A stretch of 64,000 bases of DNA from an uncultured Celeribacter sp. (GTDB lineage: Bacteria; Pseudomonadota; Alphaproteobacteria; Rhodobacterales; Rhodobacteraceae), in the NCBI RefSeq assembly GCF_963676475.1, contig NZ_OY781106.1, positions 930,001 to 994,000 of the forward strand, read 5' to 3'. The notes below the pieces were generated by a model, which saw only the letters and a program-made list of their open reading frames with translations, did not search any database and was not told the DNA's origin. The position numbers were made by a program, and so were the translations under genes. Positions within the stretch are counted from its first letter, which is position 1; each line of letters opens with the position of its first letter. Shown here one piece after another: positions 42,007 through 50,587 of this stretch.

Positions 42007-43473
42007 TTAGCGCGTCAGTTTGGCCTTGCGTCCACCGGAGGACACAACCGTCACCTCTTCGCCGTAGGTCGACAACGTCCAGTAGCTTTCCATCGGGGTG
42101 TCAGAACAGCCGGAGATATTCCAAGCCCCACCGATGTTAAAGTTCTGCGTGCTTTCCATGTAGAGATGCGATCCTGTCATCGCGCCGCCCGGCTCGATTT
42201 TGGGTGCAGCCACAACCAGACCGTCGATCGGCGTCGGTGCGCTCCAGCCGCCCATGTTGATCGAGTCCTTGGCAAACATGTACACGGAGTATCGGTTCTC
42301 ACCGCAGGTGATGGTCGGGTCGCCCCATTGCACATTGCCCGCAAGACCGATCTGAGTCCCGAAGATGACCATGTCATAGAAATGCAGGTTCCAGCCGCCT
42401 CCCGTGCCGAAATAGCCATCCACGATGAACATCACATTATGCGCATCCAAATCGCCGCTGAACTGGGCGCCACCTTTGACAACATAGATGGTGTAGGGTT
42501 CGATTTCGCCGGGCTGGATCGACCAATACCAGTCTTTTTGTACGATCTTCGCGGTGCCCGTGTTCGGATTCTTGATGAAATCCGGCACCAGATCACCTGA
42601 ATAGGTCTCACCGTTATGGCCATAAAATGCGTTCCAGTGTTCGGCGAACATGTTGTTTACCTGCGGCACGAGCACAGGATCCATATGGCCCTCTGCCTTG
42701 ACCTCTTCGACCGGAGCGGAGTCCTGGCGCGGTGTATTCAGCGTGATCGTGTCGATGTCGTCCGCGATGACACGGGTCTTGCTGGAATAGTAGTCGTCGC
42801 CACCAAAGCTTACGCCGTTCTGTCCATAGATACAGACGCCTTCGTGGAATTCGTTGCCACCGCCAGAGGTGACATCGTAACTCGACAGGAACGTTGCCGC
42901 GGCGCAGGAATTGCCGCTTGTGATGGTGACCGTACCGCCGCCTTCGGAGAGGCGGGCAACAGAGGTCGCCCCAATATCGAAAGAGTTCACCCCCGCAAGA
43001 CGCATGAGATAGGTATCGACCGGGTTCGATCTTTCCTTGAGGCGGCGCACCGTGACCTGAACCGCATTTGCAACGGGTTCGCTTTGCCCCTCTTCGGGTT
43101 GCATATCGGACAGGGCCGTAAAGCTTTCGGTTTCCGCATCCCAGGACCCGAAAATGATGTCAGGATCGGCCAGAGCCGTGTCATCGCCACTCAGATTAAT
43201 CACCGTCAGATCATGCGCGAGTTGCCCCGCCTTGGTGAGATCGTTGACATTGGCGGCTGCGGCCAAGGCGGCAGCGTCTGCCGCGACCTGAATTTCCTGT
43301 CGCGCGCGCCACAGATTAAAGGAATCGACCCCCACGCCGAGGATCACCGCAATGATCGCCGCCAGAAACAGAGAGAAAGCCGTCACGGCCCCCTCGTCGC
43401 GACGCAGGAAGCTGTGCGGTTCTGTTTGATGTCTCGCAGGGCGGGACAGTTTCATCGAGAATGGCTTTTGCAT
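42007..43473 (-). CDS. TadG-like pilus-assembly protein
   Basis: A 488-aa protein with the Tad/Flp minor-component N-terminus: a short cytoplasmic stretch, membrane segment FSLFLAAIIAVILGVGVDSF, then RARQEIQVAADAAALAAAA, the TadG-like signature. The long periplasmic part is rich in Gly, Asp, Asn, Ser and Thr. It contains about four cysteines, including SGNSCAAATF and ISGCSDTPM. It is coupled to tadE by a 1-bp overlap (TGATG). No other tad genes are in the window, so this is a detached tadE-tadG pair. Confidence 0.82.
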   Translation of the reverse strand: MQKPFSMKLSRPARHQTEPHSFLRRDEGAVTAFSLFLAAIIAVILGVGVDSFNLWRARQEIQVAADAAALAAAANVNDLTKAGQLAHDLTVINLSGDDTALADPDIIFGSWDAETESFTALSDMQPEEGQSEPVANAVQVTVRRLKERSNPVDTYLMRLAGVNSFDIGATSVARLSEGGGTVTITSGNSCAAATFLSSYDVTSGGGNEFHEGVCIYGQNGVSFGGDDYYSSKTRVIADDIDTITLNTPRQDSAPVEEVKAEGHMDPVLVPQVNNMFAEHWNAFYGHNGETYSGDLVPDFIKNPNTGTAKIVQKDWYWSIQPGEIEPYTIYVVKGGAQFSGDLDAHNVMFIVDGYFGTGGGWNLHFYDMVIFGTQIGLAGNVQWGDPTITCGENRYSVYMFAKDSINMGGWSAPTPIDGLVVAAPKIEPGGAMTGSHLYMESTQNFNIGGAWNISGCSDTPMESYWTLSTYGEEVTVVSSGGRKAKLTR

Positions 43474-43952
43474 CAGCTTGTCTCCTCGCTGCTCTCGTCA
43501 CTTGTTTCCATCCACATGGCGGCATGGCCGCTCAACTGAGCGGAGCCGACGAAAACGCCGGTGAAGAGAATGACGGAATTGAATGGCACGGAGACGCGAG
43601 AGATCACATATTCCCCGTCGACAACCACCGCGACGTCATAGGCCGCGGACTCATCGACACGGGACAGCGTCAGGGTTTTCGCCTCATCCACGGTCCTGTT
43701 GCCAACGGCCACCATCCGCGAGGCATCACGGGCCAGTTCCAGAAGTTTTGATTTCTGATACATCAAAAGCGAGGCGTCGGTTGCCATCATGACGATGCCC
43801 AAAAGCACAGGGATCGCGAACATGATCTCAACGGTTGCAGTTCCCCCCTCTGAACGTCGCAAACGGCGTTCCGCGCGCAGGATTTTTGAAACCCCTTTGA
43901 AACACCGCTGAAAGACCCTCCCTCTTTCTTCAGCGTTTTCTAACTGCGGCAT
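43473..43952 (-). CDS. TadE-like pseudopilin
   Basis: A 159-aa protein with a basic N-terminus and the TadE motif EGGTATVEIMFAIPVLLGIV, a prepilin-like Gly/Glu boundary before the membrane segment. LMYQKSKLLELARDASRMVA and a beta-rich tail complete it. It is probably a minor component of a Flp-type pilus or an envelope-anchored adhesin. It is the first gene of the tadE-tadG unit; a near-perfect 20-bp palindrome lies about 80 bp upstream. Confidence 0.82.
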   Translation of the reverse strand: MPQLENAEERGRVFQRCFKGVSKILRAERRLRRSEGGTATVEIMFAIPVLLGIVMMATDASLLMYQKSKLLELARDASRMVAVGNRTVDEAKTLTLSRVDESAAYDVAVVVDGEYVISRVSVPFNSVILFTGVFVGSAQLSGHAAMWMETSDESSEETS

Positions 43953-44309
43953 GTCTTTTAACCCTTTTCAAACGAGAACCTAAGATAGGGACAAACGTTT
44001 TTTTCGAGTATCCCTCTCATTTTAAAAGATTTATTCACATTTAAATGAGAATGTTTCGGGTCTGAATTGTGGCGAAAGCGTGTCATTTTTATCCGTTCGG
44101 CACCAAAATCCTTAATAAAGTCACCGCAAAACATCCAAGGCTTGCGATTTCCAAAGGTAACGTTACGTCACCTCTGGAGGTGTATTTCATCGCCTTTTTC
44201 AAAGCGCTTTAAGCGAGTCGGCATCGGCCCCTGCCGCAGGACGCCATTTGGCCATCTGTCGGAAAATTCCTGTCCATCGCGTCGCAGCACCCTTGAATGC
44301 CCAGAGCAA
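43953..44309. other. AT-rich intergenic region between tadE and ssrA, with palindromes
   Basis: No gene seen. It contains a 20-bp dyad ATTCACATTT/AAATGAGAAT (44033-44052, 9 of 10 pairs match) upstream of tadE and a perfect GTAACGTTAC (44157-44166) upstream of ssrA. Either may be an operator. A clear ssrA promoter could not be assigned. Confidence 0.5.
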
Positions 44310-44635
44310 AAGACCTAGGTGTAAGCCGTCGGGGTAACTCGACTATGGACATAAACGCGCTCGTAATAAGCGGATCGGACCCGGGGGCGGTACCCGGCGT
44401 CTCCACCAAATACCTCTCTTCGGCCTTCGTTTGAGACCGGCAAGAGATTGGATCATGGGGACGAAATAGGATCGACGGACGTCTAAAGGGGTTTGCTTTG
44501 TCTCGGTGAGATACCACCGTTATCGGTTCACTTAAGCTAGTTGCAAACGACAACAAAGCTCCGATGGCTCTCGCAGCGTAAGCTGTGCGAAATATCGAAA
44601 TCTAAGCCCTGACGCCTAGCAGCGTCAGGCGGGGC
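44310..44635 (+). ncRNA. ssrA: Transfer-messenger RNA, circularly permuted two-piece form
   Basis: The tmRNA rescues stalled ribosomes and tags nascent peptides. The halves are in reversed order, as in other alphaproteobacteria. The acceptor half comes first, with T-arm CCGGG GGCGGTA CCCGG and 3' end CGTCTCC-ACCA (44398-44408). A 48-nt intervening segment follows, then the coding half begins with GGGGACG (44457-44463), which pairs with CGTCTCC over 7 bp, and has GGATCGACGG next. The tag frame runs from GCA at 44543 to TAA at 44579 and encodes ANDNKAPMALAA. Outer boundaries are approximate. Confidence 0.9.
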
Positions 44636-44637
44636 CC

Positions 44638-44676
44638 GCAGGAGCCTGGCAACAGAATCCTGCATTTATTCCCTCC
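44638..44676. repeat. 39-bp repeat, copy 1, directly after ssrA
   Basis: Differs at one base from copy 2, which starts 102 bp further on. It contains the inverted arms GCAGGA and TCCTGC around TGGCAACAG. On the minus strand it reads GGAGGGAATAAATG, a ribosome-binding site plus ATG that opens a 42-codon frame (44665 to 44537) antisense to the tmRNA coding half. Confidence 0.8.
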
Positions 44677-44739
44677 CTATCCTCTGTGTTTGGCATCTCA
44701 AAACGAGCTGCCCTATCAGGTGACTGCAAGGCGTATCGT

Positions 44740-44778
44740 GCAGGAGCCTGGCAACAGAATCCTGCATCTATTCCCTCC
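44740..44778. repeat. 39-bp repeat, copy 2
   Basis: Near-identical to copy 1. On the minus strand it opens a 33-codon frame (44767 to 44666) starting MQDSVARLL, whose stop directly abuts the ATG of the copy-1 frame, also MQDSVARLL. A degenerate third copy of the core (CTGGCAACGAATCC) lies near 44815. Confidence 0.8.
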
Positions 44779-44884
44779 TCGGCGACAGGAAAGTTGACGC
44801 AAAGGCACTCTGCGCTGGCAACGAATCCTTTAGATTTTGGGCGTATCCCATAGGGGCAACGCATCAAAATGAATAGGCGACACC

Positions 44885-45310
44885 GTGACCGGGCTCGAAA
44901 TCCTCACTGCATGGTATGAAAAAGTCTGGGTGGAGGCCGATCTCGATGCCGTCGCCGAGTTTTTCGATGTCGAGGCGCTGGCCAGCGGCCTGATGACCGA
45001 TTTCGCTGCCCAGATCGAAGATTTTCAAATCCTGGTGCCCGCCGTCCTGCACGTTGTCCGAAACGTCACCTTTAGCATCGAGGATTCGATGGAAATGGAC
45101 GATCGCGTCTGGGTACGCATGACGCTGCACGCGAAAAAGGCCTCAGATATGTCGCCGATTCACATCCCCGGTCAGGTGATGGTCCGTCTGAAAAACGGCA
45201 AAATCATCGAGGCGCATAACAATTTCGATTTCGTCAGCTATTTCGAGCAGATGGGCAATCTTCCAAAGGATTCCCTCGCGCTCATGCTGGCCGGAGAGCG
45301 ATTGAGTTAA
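44885..45310 (+). CDS. NTF2/SnoaL-like protein
   Basis: A 141-aa single-domain protein with the cone-shaped NTF2 pattern: an N-terminal helix ILTAWYEKVWVEADLDAVAEFF, then a curved sheet ending VMVRLKNGKIIEAHNNFDF. Members range from ester cyclases to catalytically silent binding proteins; no catalytic set is recognisable. The start is GTG with AGGCG upstream. It is monocistronic. Confidence 0.75.
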   Translation: MTGLEILTAWYEKVWVEADLDAVAEFFDVEALASGLMTDFAAQIEDFQILVPAVLHVVRNVTFSIEDSMEMDDRVWVRMTLHAKKASDMSPIHIPGQVMVRLKNGKIIEAHNNFDFVSYFEQMGNLPKDSLALMLAGERLS

Positions 45311-45400
45311 GGCAAATTGCCTGATCGAACGGCCTCTGTATCGAAGCGCCTCTGTGAACCGGAAGACCACGTCCCGCGAGGTTTCACTTGCCAATTCCAA

Positions 45401-45414
45401 AATTTGATCAAATG
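45401..45414. promoter_or_regulatory. Palindrome ATTTGATCAAAT upstream of the phytochelatin-synthase-like gene
   Basis: A 12-bp perfect palindrome (45402-45413), 72 bp before the ATG, matching the core of the 14-bp palindrome at 40732. Confidence 0.45.
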
Positions 45415-45485
45415 TAGTCGGGCGGGATCGCGTGCCGGCACTTCATGGCCGCACGGTCATGACCCGTTTTTCAAATAGGTGAAAC

Positions 45486-46277
45486 ATGAAACTGACCGTT
45501 GCCGTTTCCGGGACATGTGCCCCGTCTCTCGCACTGTCTCTTACGCTCGCTCTTACGTTCTGCGCGGGTCTCGCCGCCCATGCCGAAGACGACTCCCTTC
45601 AGCCAAAACTGGGGCCGAATGCCATACCGATCACCGAGGCCACAGAGCATCTGAGGGCCACGCCTGCGCCCGATTACTGGGCCTTCGCGCCCTATGTGAA
45701 GCCGCAATTCACCACCTCCGCCTGTGGCGTGGCCACGGTGTCCGCCGCCGTCAACGGGCTTGCCGGTCTGCCCGCAAATGCTGAAGACACGGTGATGACC
45801 CAACCCGATCTCCTGGAGGCCGTCGGCAACGCCCATTGGTCGGAGATTTCCGCCGAGGGTGGTGATGGCGTCATGTTCGGCGATCTCGTCACCTATGCCG
45901 CGGCGGCCCTGCCGGTTGCAGGCCTAGAGGGCTACGGTGTGACGGCGTTCAAACCGACGGACGCCAGCGAGGCAACATTAGAAATCATCCGAAATTGGTT
46001 GATCCAAAACGAAGAAAGCGCCGACGACGCGCTCATGGTCTATTTCAACCAAGGCGTCGTGACCGGCGATTGGGACGGCCCGCATGTGTCTCTGATCGGC
46101 GCCTATGACGCCGCCAAGGATCAGGTGCTGATCCTTGAGGTCGATCAGGACTGGTACATCCCCTACTGGACGCCGACCGCAGTGCTGTTGGAGGCGATGC
46201 TCAAGCCGACCTCCGCAGAACATGGCGTGCTCGAAGGTCAGACCGGCGGCTTTGTCCGTCTCGCGCCTCAAAGCTAA
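45486..46277 (+). CDS. Secreted phytochelatin-synthase-like papain-fold protein
   Basis: A 263-aa protein with a Sec signal peptide (cleavage near AHA-EDD). The domain matches phytochelatin synthases: PQFTTSACGVATVSAAVNGL with nucleophile Cys80 and GDWDGPHVSLIGAYDAA with His200. The third triad position, usually Asp in DVARYKYPP-type sequences, reads Glu218 in LEVDQDWYIPYW. It may cleave or transpeptidate glutathione, as bacterial relatives do, or act on another gamma-glutamyl or peptide substrate. Export to the periplasm is unusual for glutathione chemistry. It is followed by chrA on the same strand. Confidence 0.82.
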   Translation: MKLTVAVSGTCAPSLALSLTLALTFCAGLAAHAEDDSLQPKLGPNAIPITEATEHLRATPAPDYWAFAPYVKPQFTTSACGVATVSAAVNGLAGLPANAEDTVMTQPDLLEAVGNAHWSEISAEGGDGVMFGDLVTYAAAALPVAGLEGYGVTAFKPTDASEATLEIIRNWLIQNEESADDALMVYFNQGVVTGDWDGPHVSLIGAYDAAKDQVLILEVDQDWYIPYWTPTAVLLEAMLKPTSAEHGVLEGQTGGFVRLAPQS

Positions 46278-46353
46278 GGCCTGAAACCTAAGACTTGACC
46301 CACAGGCTGGGGCGGCTACCAAGACAGCAAAGGTTCCCGACCGAGGCTCACCC

Positions 46354-47622
46354 ATGTCGCCCCAGCCCGTTCCACATCACCCGGATTTTTCGGCTTTCCT
46401 GAAAACATTCGCCCGGATCGGGCTTTTGTCCTTTGGTGGCCCCGCCGCACAGATCGCGGTGATGCATCGCGAATTGGTCGAAGAGCGACGCTGGCTGTCT
46501 GAGGACGGGTTTCTCTCCGCGCTGTCGTTCTGCATGATGCTGCCCGGCCCCGAGGCGATGCAGCTCGCGACCTATGCCGGGTGGCGTCTGCGCGGCCTGC
46601 CCGGCGGCGTGATCGCCGGACTGTTCTTTGTCACCCCCGGCGCGCTCGTCATGCTCATGCTTGCCGCGCTTTATGCCCATTTCGGCCACCTCCCCGCCTC
46701 TGAGGCGCTGTTTGCCGGGATCAAGGCGACGGTGGTTCTCATTGTCATTCAGGCCCTCTTTCGATTGGGCAAAAAGGCCCTCGGCACGCGCAGCCGCTGG
46801 GTCTTGGCGGCGCTCTCCTTTGCGCTGATCAGTTTTTTCGCCACGCCCTTTCCGCTGATCGTTCTGGGGGCCGCCCTCTATGGCGCACTGACAGCCAAGG
46901 CCACGGCACAGACCTCCAACGCCCCAAAAGCCAAACATCTGCCCCGCACGCTGGCCATTTGGGGCGCGCTCTGGGCCGCGCCTCTCATCTGGCTTTGGCT
47001 CACCGGGCAGGAGCGGCTTTTGGCGATCGCTTTGTTTTTCTCGAAACTCGCGGTCGTGACCTTTGGCGGCGCCTATGCGGTCTTGGCCTATATGTCGCAA
47101 GAGGTGGTGCAAAACCACGGCTGGCTGACGCCCGAGGCGATGTTAGACGGGTTGGGTCTGGCCGAAACCACGCCCGGACCGCTGATCCTAGTGACAGAAT
47201 TCGTGGGCTATTTGGCCGCCACGCCTTTGGGGCTCTTTGGTGGCGTCCTCGGCGCGCTGGTGACGCTTTGGGTGACCTTTATCCCCTGTTTCCTCTGGAT
47301 TTTCGCAGGCGCGCCTTACATCGACTGGATCGCCACACGCCCCAGATTAGATGCCGCGCTCAAAGCCGTCACTGCCGCCGTCGTCGGTGTGATCGCCTCG
47401 CTGTCGTGGTGGTTCGCGCTGCATGTGCTCTTCACCCGCGTCTCGATACAAAACCTCGGACCTTTGCGACTCACCTTGCCCGATGTGCACAGCCTGTCGT
47501 TCGAAGCGCTCGCCCTCGTGGCCCTCGCATCCGTCTTGCTCTTTGTGCTCAAACGCGGCCTGATGGTCACGCTGGCCCTTATGGCCTTGGCCGGATTGGG
47601 CATCGGAAGCCTGGCCCTTTGA
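46354..47622 (+). CDS. chrA: Chromate efflux transporter ChrA
   Basis: A 422-aa inner-membrane transporter of the long-chain CHR family with two homologous halves. Half 1 has FARIGLLSFGGPAAQIAVMH, LSFCMMLPGPEAMQLATYAG and PGGVIAGLFFVTPGALVM. Half 2 has FFSKLAVVTFGGAYAVLAYM, LGLAETTPGPLILVTEFVG and a shorter end. Known members expel chromate using the proton motive force; some transport sulfate-like anions. No chrB regulator is adjacent. Confidence 0.93.
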   Translation: MSPQPVPHHPDFSAFLKTFARIGLLSFGGPAAQIAVMHRELVEERRWLSEDGFLSALSFCMMLPGPEAMQLATYAGWRLRGLPGGVIAGLFFVTPGALVMLMLAALYAHFGHLPASEALFAGIKATVVLIVIQALFRLGKKALGTRSRWVLAALSFALISFFATPFPLIVLGAALYGALTAKATAQTSNAPKAKHLPRTLAIWGALWAAPLIWLWLTGQERLLAIALFFSKLAVVTFGGAYAVLAYMSQEVVQNHGWLTPEAMLDGLGLAETTPGPLILVTEFVGYLAATPLGLFGGVLGALVTLWVTFIPCFLWIFAGAPYIDWIATRPRLDAALKAVTAAVVGVIASLSWWFALHVLFTRVSIQNLGPLRLTLPDVHSLSFEALALVALASVLLFVLKRGLMVTLALMALAGLGIGSLAL

Positions 47623-47698
47623 GCAAGGCGCGAAGCCCTCTTCCCTCTGCCACAGAATCCCTTATGCTGCGAGGAAGGGACAAGGAAAGGACGCTCGG

Positions 47699-48190
47699 AT
47701 GGCCAAAACCATTGATTATGGCAATCTCATGCACGACGCCATGCGCGGTCTGATCCGCAAGGTACTCGATGGCGTGGCCAAGGACGGTCTGCCGGGGGAA
47801 CATCATTTCTTTATCACCTTCGACACGATGCACCCGGATGTGGAGCTGGCCGACTGGCTGTCGGATCGCTACCCCGAGGAAATGACCATTGTCATCCAGC
47901 ATTGGTTCGACAATCTCGAGGTCTCCGACGACGGCTTTGCCATCACGCTGAATTTCGGCGACAGCCCCGAGCCTCTGTACATCCCCTATGACGCGATCCG
48001 CACCTTCGTGGACCCCTCCGTCGAATTCGGCCTGCGGTTTGAGACCCAGGAATACGATGTCGAGGAAATGGACGAGGACGAGATCCCGCATGACGCCGAG
48101 GTGACCTCTTTCGAACCGAAAGACGAGCCGGAGAAAAGCGACGGGCCGAAAGAGGCGGAGATTGTCTCGCTGGACAAGTTCCGCAAGTAA
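47699..48190 (+). CDS. sspB: SspB-family ClpXP adaptor
   Basis: A 163-aa adaptor that delivers ssrA-tagged proteins to ClpXP. The core begins INYGN-like TIDYGNLMHDAMRGLIRKVL and shows HHFFITFDTMHPDVELADWL, MTIVIQHWFDNLEV and FSITLNF-like FAITLNFGDSPEPLYIPYDA. An acidic flexible linker is followed by the C-terminal ClpX-docking peptide EIVSLDKFRK. The tmRNA gene lies about 3 kb upstream. A terminator follows. Confidence 0.93.
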   Translation: MAKTIDYGNLMHDAMRGLIRKVLDGVAKDGLPGEHHFFITFDTMHPDVELADWLSDRYPEEMTIVIQHWFDNLEVSDDGFAITLNFGDSPEPLYIPYDAIRTFVDPSVEFGLRFETQEYDVEEMDEDEIPHDAEVTSFEPKDEPEKSDGPKEAEIVSLDKFRK

Positions 48191-48216
48191 ATTGAACCGA
48201 CATCTTTGCAATGGTC

Positions 48217-48241
48217 AGGGGCCCAAGCGGCCCCTTTTTTA
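48217..48241 (+). terminator. Terminator after sspB
   Basis: AGGGGCC and GGCCCCT stem, CAAGC loop, six T residues. Confidence 0.92.
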
Positions 48242-48349
48242 TCGCTTTCGAAACAGCCCCGTGAAGTTTGCGTAACAGACACGCCTGCCCGCTTGATTTG
48301 CCCGACACCCAGCACCATGCCTGTTGCCAAAGCCAACAGGAGCCCCAAG

Positions 48350-48907
48350 ATGCCGCGCGATTTTGCCGTTTTCCTCTCAGAGATGATCCGCAATCCCGAC
48401 GAGGTCCGCGCCATCGCGCCCTCCTCCTCCGCAACGGCACGGCTCATGACCCGCGGTGTCGAGGATGTGTCCGGCCCCATCGTCGAGATCGGTGCGGGCA
48501 CAGGCGCTTTTACCCGCGAAATCCTTGCGCGTGGTGTCGATCCTTCGCGGCTGACACTCCTCGAACTGAACCCACGCTTTTGCGTCGAGCTTTGCGAGAA
48601 ATTCCCCGGAGTCCATGTCATCAACCGGCCTGCCGAAGACATCCGCGACATCGGTTTGCGCAACATCGGCGCCGTGATTTCCGGCGTGCCCGTGCTGGCC
48701 AAACCCGCGCTGCAACGCGCTGTCGTGGGCCGCGCCTTTGAGGTCATGGCAGAGGGCGCGTTTTTCACCCAGATCACCTATGCCAACTCCTCCCCGATCA
48801 CGCCGGAGATGCAGGGCGAGCTTGGCCTTGTGTCTGAGAAACGTGGCACGATCTGGGCCAACCTGCCGCCCGCGCGCGTCTTCGAATACCGGCGTCGCGT
48901 CAGTTGA
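48350..48907 (+). CDS. Class I SAM-dependent methyltransferase (PmtA/KsgA-like)
   Basis: A 185-aa Rossmann methyltransferase. The SAM site is PIVEIGAGTGAFTREILARG, then LTLLELNPRFCVEL, and INRPAEDIRDIG with VISGVPVLAKP in the motif IV position. The opening FLSEMIRNPDEVRAIAPSS resembles the N-terminus of Rhodobacter-type phosphatidylethanolamine N-methyltransferases and KsgA-like enzymes. A phospholipid substrate is possible but unproven. The start at the ATG preceded by AGGAGCCCCAAG was chosen over earlier in-frame codons. Confidence 0.82.
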   Translation: MPRDFAVFLSEMIRNPDEVRAIAPSSSATARLMTRGVEDVSGPIVEIGAGTGAFTREILARGVDPSRLTLLELNPRFCVELCEKFPGVHVINRPAEDIRDIGLRNIGAVISGVPVLAKPALQRAVVGRAFEVMAEGAFFTQITYANSSPITPEMQGELGLVSEKRGTIWANLPPARVFEYRRRVS

Positions 48908-49037
48908 GGCGCTCACAGCAAATCAGGGCGGTCTTTTAGCGCTATCACTTTGATGTATGCCTGCGTATACATTGCAAGCCCCTGCCCGAGGCCTTATAGC
49001 CAAAGCAATCTTTGGCATAGCATGGGAGAGTGCCCCG

Positions 49038-50429
49038 ATGACCACCCGTACCGAAACCGACAGCTTTGGCCCGCTCGAAGTTCCTTCCGACAAATATTGG
49101 GGCGCACAGACCCAGCGCTCGATCATGAATTTCCCCATCGGGTGGGAACGTCAGCCGGTGCCGATCATCCGCGCTCTGGGCGTGGTGAAAAAGGCCTGTG
49201 CGATGGAAAACATGGCGCAGGGCAAGTTGGCGAAAGAGCTGGGCGACGCCATCGTCGCCGCCGCCACCGAGGTGATCGAGGGCAAATTCGACGACAACTT
49301 CCCGCTCGTCGTCTGGCAGACCGGCTCCGGCACCCAGTCCAACATGAACGCCAACGAGGTGATCTCGAACCGCGCGATCGAAATGCTGGGCGGCACGATG
49401 GGCTCGAAAGACCCTGTGCACCCGAACGATCACTGCAACATGGGGCAAAGCTCGAACGACACCTTCCCGACCGCCATGCACGTCGGCATCGCGATGCAGG
49501 CGCGTGACGTCTTGCTGCCTGGTCTCGAAAAACTCGCCGCAGCGCTCGAAGAAAAAGCCGAGAAATTCAAAGACATCATCAAGATCGGCCGCACCCACAC
49601 CCAGGACGCGACGCCGCTGACGCTGGGTCAGGAATTCTCCGGCTACGCGCATCAGGTCCGCATGGGCATCAAACGCGTCGAGATGTGCCTGCCCGCAATC
49701 TACGAATTGGCACAGGGCGGCACGGCTGTCGGCACCGGGCTCAACACGAAAAAGGGCTGGGCGGAAGCCGTTGCCAAAAACATGGCCGAGATCACCGGTC
49801 TTCCGTTTGTGACCGCGCCGAATAAATTCGAAGCCTTGGCCGCGCATGACGCCATGGTGATGTTCTCCGGCGCGTTGAAAACCGTCGCGGCCTCGCTGTT
49901 CAAAGTCGCCAACGACCTGCGTCTTCTGGGCTCCGGCCCGCGTTGCGGTCTGGGCGAGCTGATCCTGCCGGAAAACGAACCGGGCTCTTCGATCATGCCG
50001 GGCAAAGTGAACCCGACCCAGGCCGAAGCGCTGACCATGGTCTGCGCTCACGTCATGGGCAACGACGCCGCCGTCGGGTTTGCCGGTTCGCAAGGCCACT
50101 TCGAGTTGAACGTTTACAACCCGATGATGTCCTACAACGTGCTCCAGTCGATGCAATTGCTGGGCGACAGCGCCTCCGCCTTCACCGACAACATGGTGGC
50201 GGGCATCGAAGCCAACGAGCCGCGTATCGAGAAGCTCCTGCACGAAAGCCTCATGCTGGTGACCGCTCTCGCGCCGACCATCGGCTACGACAACGCCACC
50301 AAAGTCGCGAAGACCGCGCACAAAAACGGCACGACCCTCAAGGAAGAGGCGATCAAGCTGGGCTTTGTGGACGAAGAAACCTTCGACCGCGTGGTGCGCC
50401 CGGAGCAGATGATCGGCCCGAAGGACTGA
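49038..50429 (+). CDS. fumC: Fumarate hydratase class II
   Basis: Hydrates fumarate to L-malate in the TCA cycle; an oxygen-stable, Fe-free homotetramer. The 463-aa protein shows GPLEVPSDKYWGAQTQRS, QTGSGTQSNMNANEVISNRA, HPNDHCNMGQSSNDTFPTAM, RTHTQDATPLTLGQEFSGYA and the signature GSSIMPGKVNPTQ. The ATG at MTTRTETDSFG fits the family start better than the in-frame ATG 27 codons upstream. Confidence 0.97.
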   Translation: MTTRTETDSFGPLEVPSDKYWGAQTQRSIMNFPIGWERQPVPIIRALGVVKKACAMENMAQGKLAKELGDAIVAAATEVIEGKFDDNFPLVVWQTGSGTQSNMNANEVISNRAIEMLGGTMGSKDPVHPNDHCNMGQSSNDTFPTAMHVGIAMQARDVLLPGLEKLAAALEEKAEKFKDIIKIGRTHTQDATPLTLGQEFSGYAHQVRMGIKRVEMCLPAIYELAQGGTAVGTGLNTKKGWAEAVAKNMAEITGLPFVTAPNKFEALAAHDAMVMFSGALKTVAASLFKVANDLRLLGSGPRCGLGELILPENEPGSSIMPGKVNPTQAEALTMVCAHVMGNDAAVGFAGSQGHFELNVYNPMMSYNVLQSMQLLGDSASAFTDNMVAGIEANEPRIEKLLHESLMLVTALAPTIGYDNATKVAKTAHKNGTTLKEEAIKLGFVDEETFDRVVRPEQMIGPKD

Positions 50430-50498
50430 TTGGTTCGGACTGATCCGCTACGCGCGAAACAGCGTTTCCCTACGCTGAAAACATGACACATTAAAGTG

Positions 50499-50527
50499 AA
50501 GGCGATCCTCGGGTCGCCTTTCTTTTT
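50499..50527 (+). terminator. Terminator after fumC
   Basis: AAGGCGA and TCGCCTT stem with an 8-nt loop, followed by TCTTTTT. Confidence 0.85.
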
Positions 50528-50587
50528 GCGCGACGGAAGGCGGCGGGGAGGGACGTATCAGAGGCTCAATCAAACAGGAGACCAACT

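Noticed and set aside
44625..44867. 80-codon minus-strand frame with repeated AGFCCQAPA
   Set aside because: The internal repeat is only the 39-bp DNA repeat read in one frame. No ribosome-binding site lies at its start, and the MQDSVARLL frames have better initiation signals.
45311..45330. AGGCAAATTGCCT inverted repeat after the NTF2-like gene as a terminator
   Set aside because: The stem is short and AT-centred with no T run. It was not called as a terminator.
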